Shown: one piece after another, positions 63,676 to 64,000 of the stretch
Position numbering within the stretch: the stretch's first letter is position 1
Layout of the letters: every line of letters starts with the position of its first letter
DNA from: Lamellibrachia satsuma
Lineage: Eukaryota > Annelida > Polychaeta > Sabellida > Siboglinidae
Assembly (NCBI GenBank): GCA_033239005.1
Contig: BSQZ01000006.1
Location: forward strand, 11,424,162-11,488,161
Length of the DNA stretch: 64,000 nucleotides
Direction of reading: 5' to 3'
Translations under genes and position numbers: made by a program
The notes under the pieces: model-generated
What the model was told of the DNA's origin: nothing
Databases searched by the model: none
What the model saw: only the letters and a program-made list of their open reading frames with translations

Positions 63676-64000
63676 AAGTGCAGGGGGGTTACCTAGAGGT
63701 GTCTCAAGCAGAACAAGAGACCACTAGCACAGATAAACCAATATCAAATCATCCGAAAAACATCTCTGAAAAAGGTTATAGATGCGTATGTTTAAATGCA
63801 AGGAGCATAGTAAATAAGAAAAATGAATTAAACATTATGGTAGAAGATATTGACCCTCACATAATTGGTATAACTGAATCATGGGCCAACATAGATATAA
63901 CAGATGCTGAATTAGGACTGACAGGATACGTAATGTTTAGGAAAGATCGAATAGGAAGAAGGGGCGGGGGAGTTATTTTATATGTTAAAGAATCTATTCA
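63660..64000 (+). CDS. CR1 ORF2 start: APE-type endonuclease, cut by edge
   Basis: The frame is open from 63660 to the edge, one base back from ORF1, overlapping its last codons. It reads YRCVCLNARSIVNKKNEL, HIIGITESWANIDITDAE, then YVMFRKDRIGRRGGGVILYV. LNARS(I/L)xNK with the metal-binding Asn, ITE(S/T)W with the catalytic Glu, and GGGVxLYV are the first three endonuclease motifs of CR1 elements. No stop or frameshift is present in the visible 113 codons, in contrast to the other LINEs here. There is no early ATG, so translation would need coupling to ORF1. The RT domain should follow outside the window. Confidence 0.85.

Larger units (their letters stand above)
63385..64000 (+). mobile_element. 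CR1-type LINE, truncated ORF1 and start of ORF2
   Basis: Two overlapping-style frames (see the two CDS entries) give an SGNH-esterase-like ORF1 end followed by an APE endonuclease start. This is the arrangement of CR1 elements whose 3' parts lie at 15195, 34090 and 40646. It continues past the right edge. Confidence 0.85.

Overview
The window looks like repeat-rich, AT-rich nuclear DNA from a metazoan, most likely a marine invertebrate. The evidence is single-exon class A (rhodopsin-like) receptor genes, CR1, L2, RTE and Rex1-like LINEs, a DIRS-type retroelement, a tRNA-derived SINE, an intron-bearing hAT-type transposase relic, and many long (TA)n arrays. I cannot name the phylum. There are no operons, CRISPR arrays or prokaryotic signals.

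The only host genes I can support form a tandem family of 7-transmembrane receptors, all on the minus strand. R1 (1-952) is an open frame cut by the left edge. R2 (8578-9639) is complete. psi-R3 (19057-20083) and psi-R4 (30873-31732) are disabled copies. At 54.4 kb the sequence that lies just 5' of R2 is present again without any receptor, so a fifth locus seems to have lost its coding region.

Layout: 0-1.5 kb, R1 and a degenerate tandem repeat. 3-6 kb, duplicated block B with an L2/CR1 composite. 6.1-8.6 kb, tandem repeats and TA arrays. 8.6-9.6 kb, R2. 9.65-18.5 kb, duplicated block A, which holds an RTE copy with long target-site repeats, a 1.8-kb 16-bp minisatellite and a second RTE-like element. 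18.5-25 kb, psi-R3 and block C. 25.5-27.3 kb, an inverted copy of a 1.2-kb repeat. 27.4-29 kb, the hAT relic. 30.4-44 kb, psi-R4 and the second copy of block C, swollen by LINEs, SINEs and TA arrays. 44.5-48.4 kb, block B'. 48.4-54.3 kb, microsatellites, an unexplained low-copy region and a DIRS relic. 54.4-60 kb, block A'. 60-62.8 kb, a nearly full Rex1-like LINE. 63.4-64 kb, the 5' part of a CR1 element that leaves the window.

The dominant story is a receptor cluster that grew and decayed by repeated segmental duplication (roughly 3-18.5 kb matches 44.5-60 kb, and 18.4-25.2 kb matches 30.4-44.5 kb, both in direct order). Transposons inserted before and after each round, so they act as time stamps. 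I found no convincing new enzymatic or defence system. The points most worth a second look are the receptor cluster with its shared lesions and its ghost locus, the frame-invariant 16-bp minisatellite with a 192-bp higher-order period, and the clustered short motifs at 33 kb and 51-52 kb. All homology statements come from reading the sequence by eye. No alignment was computed.
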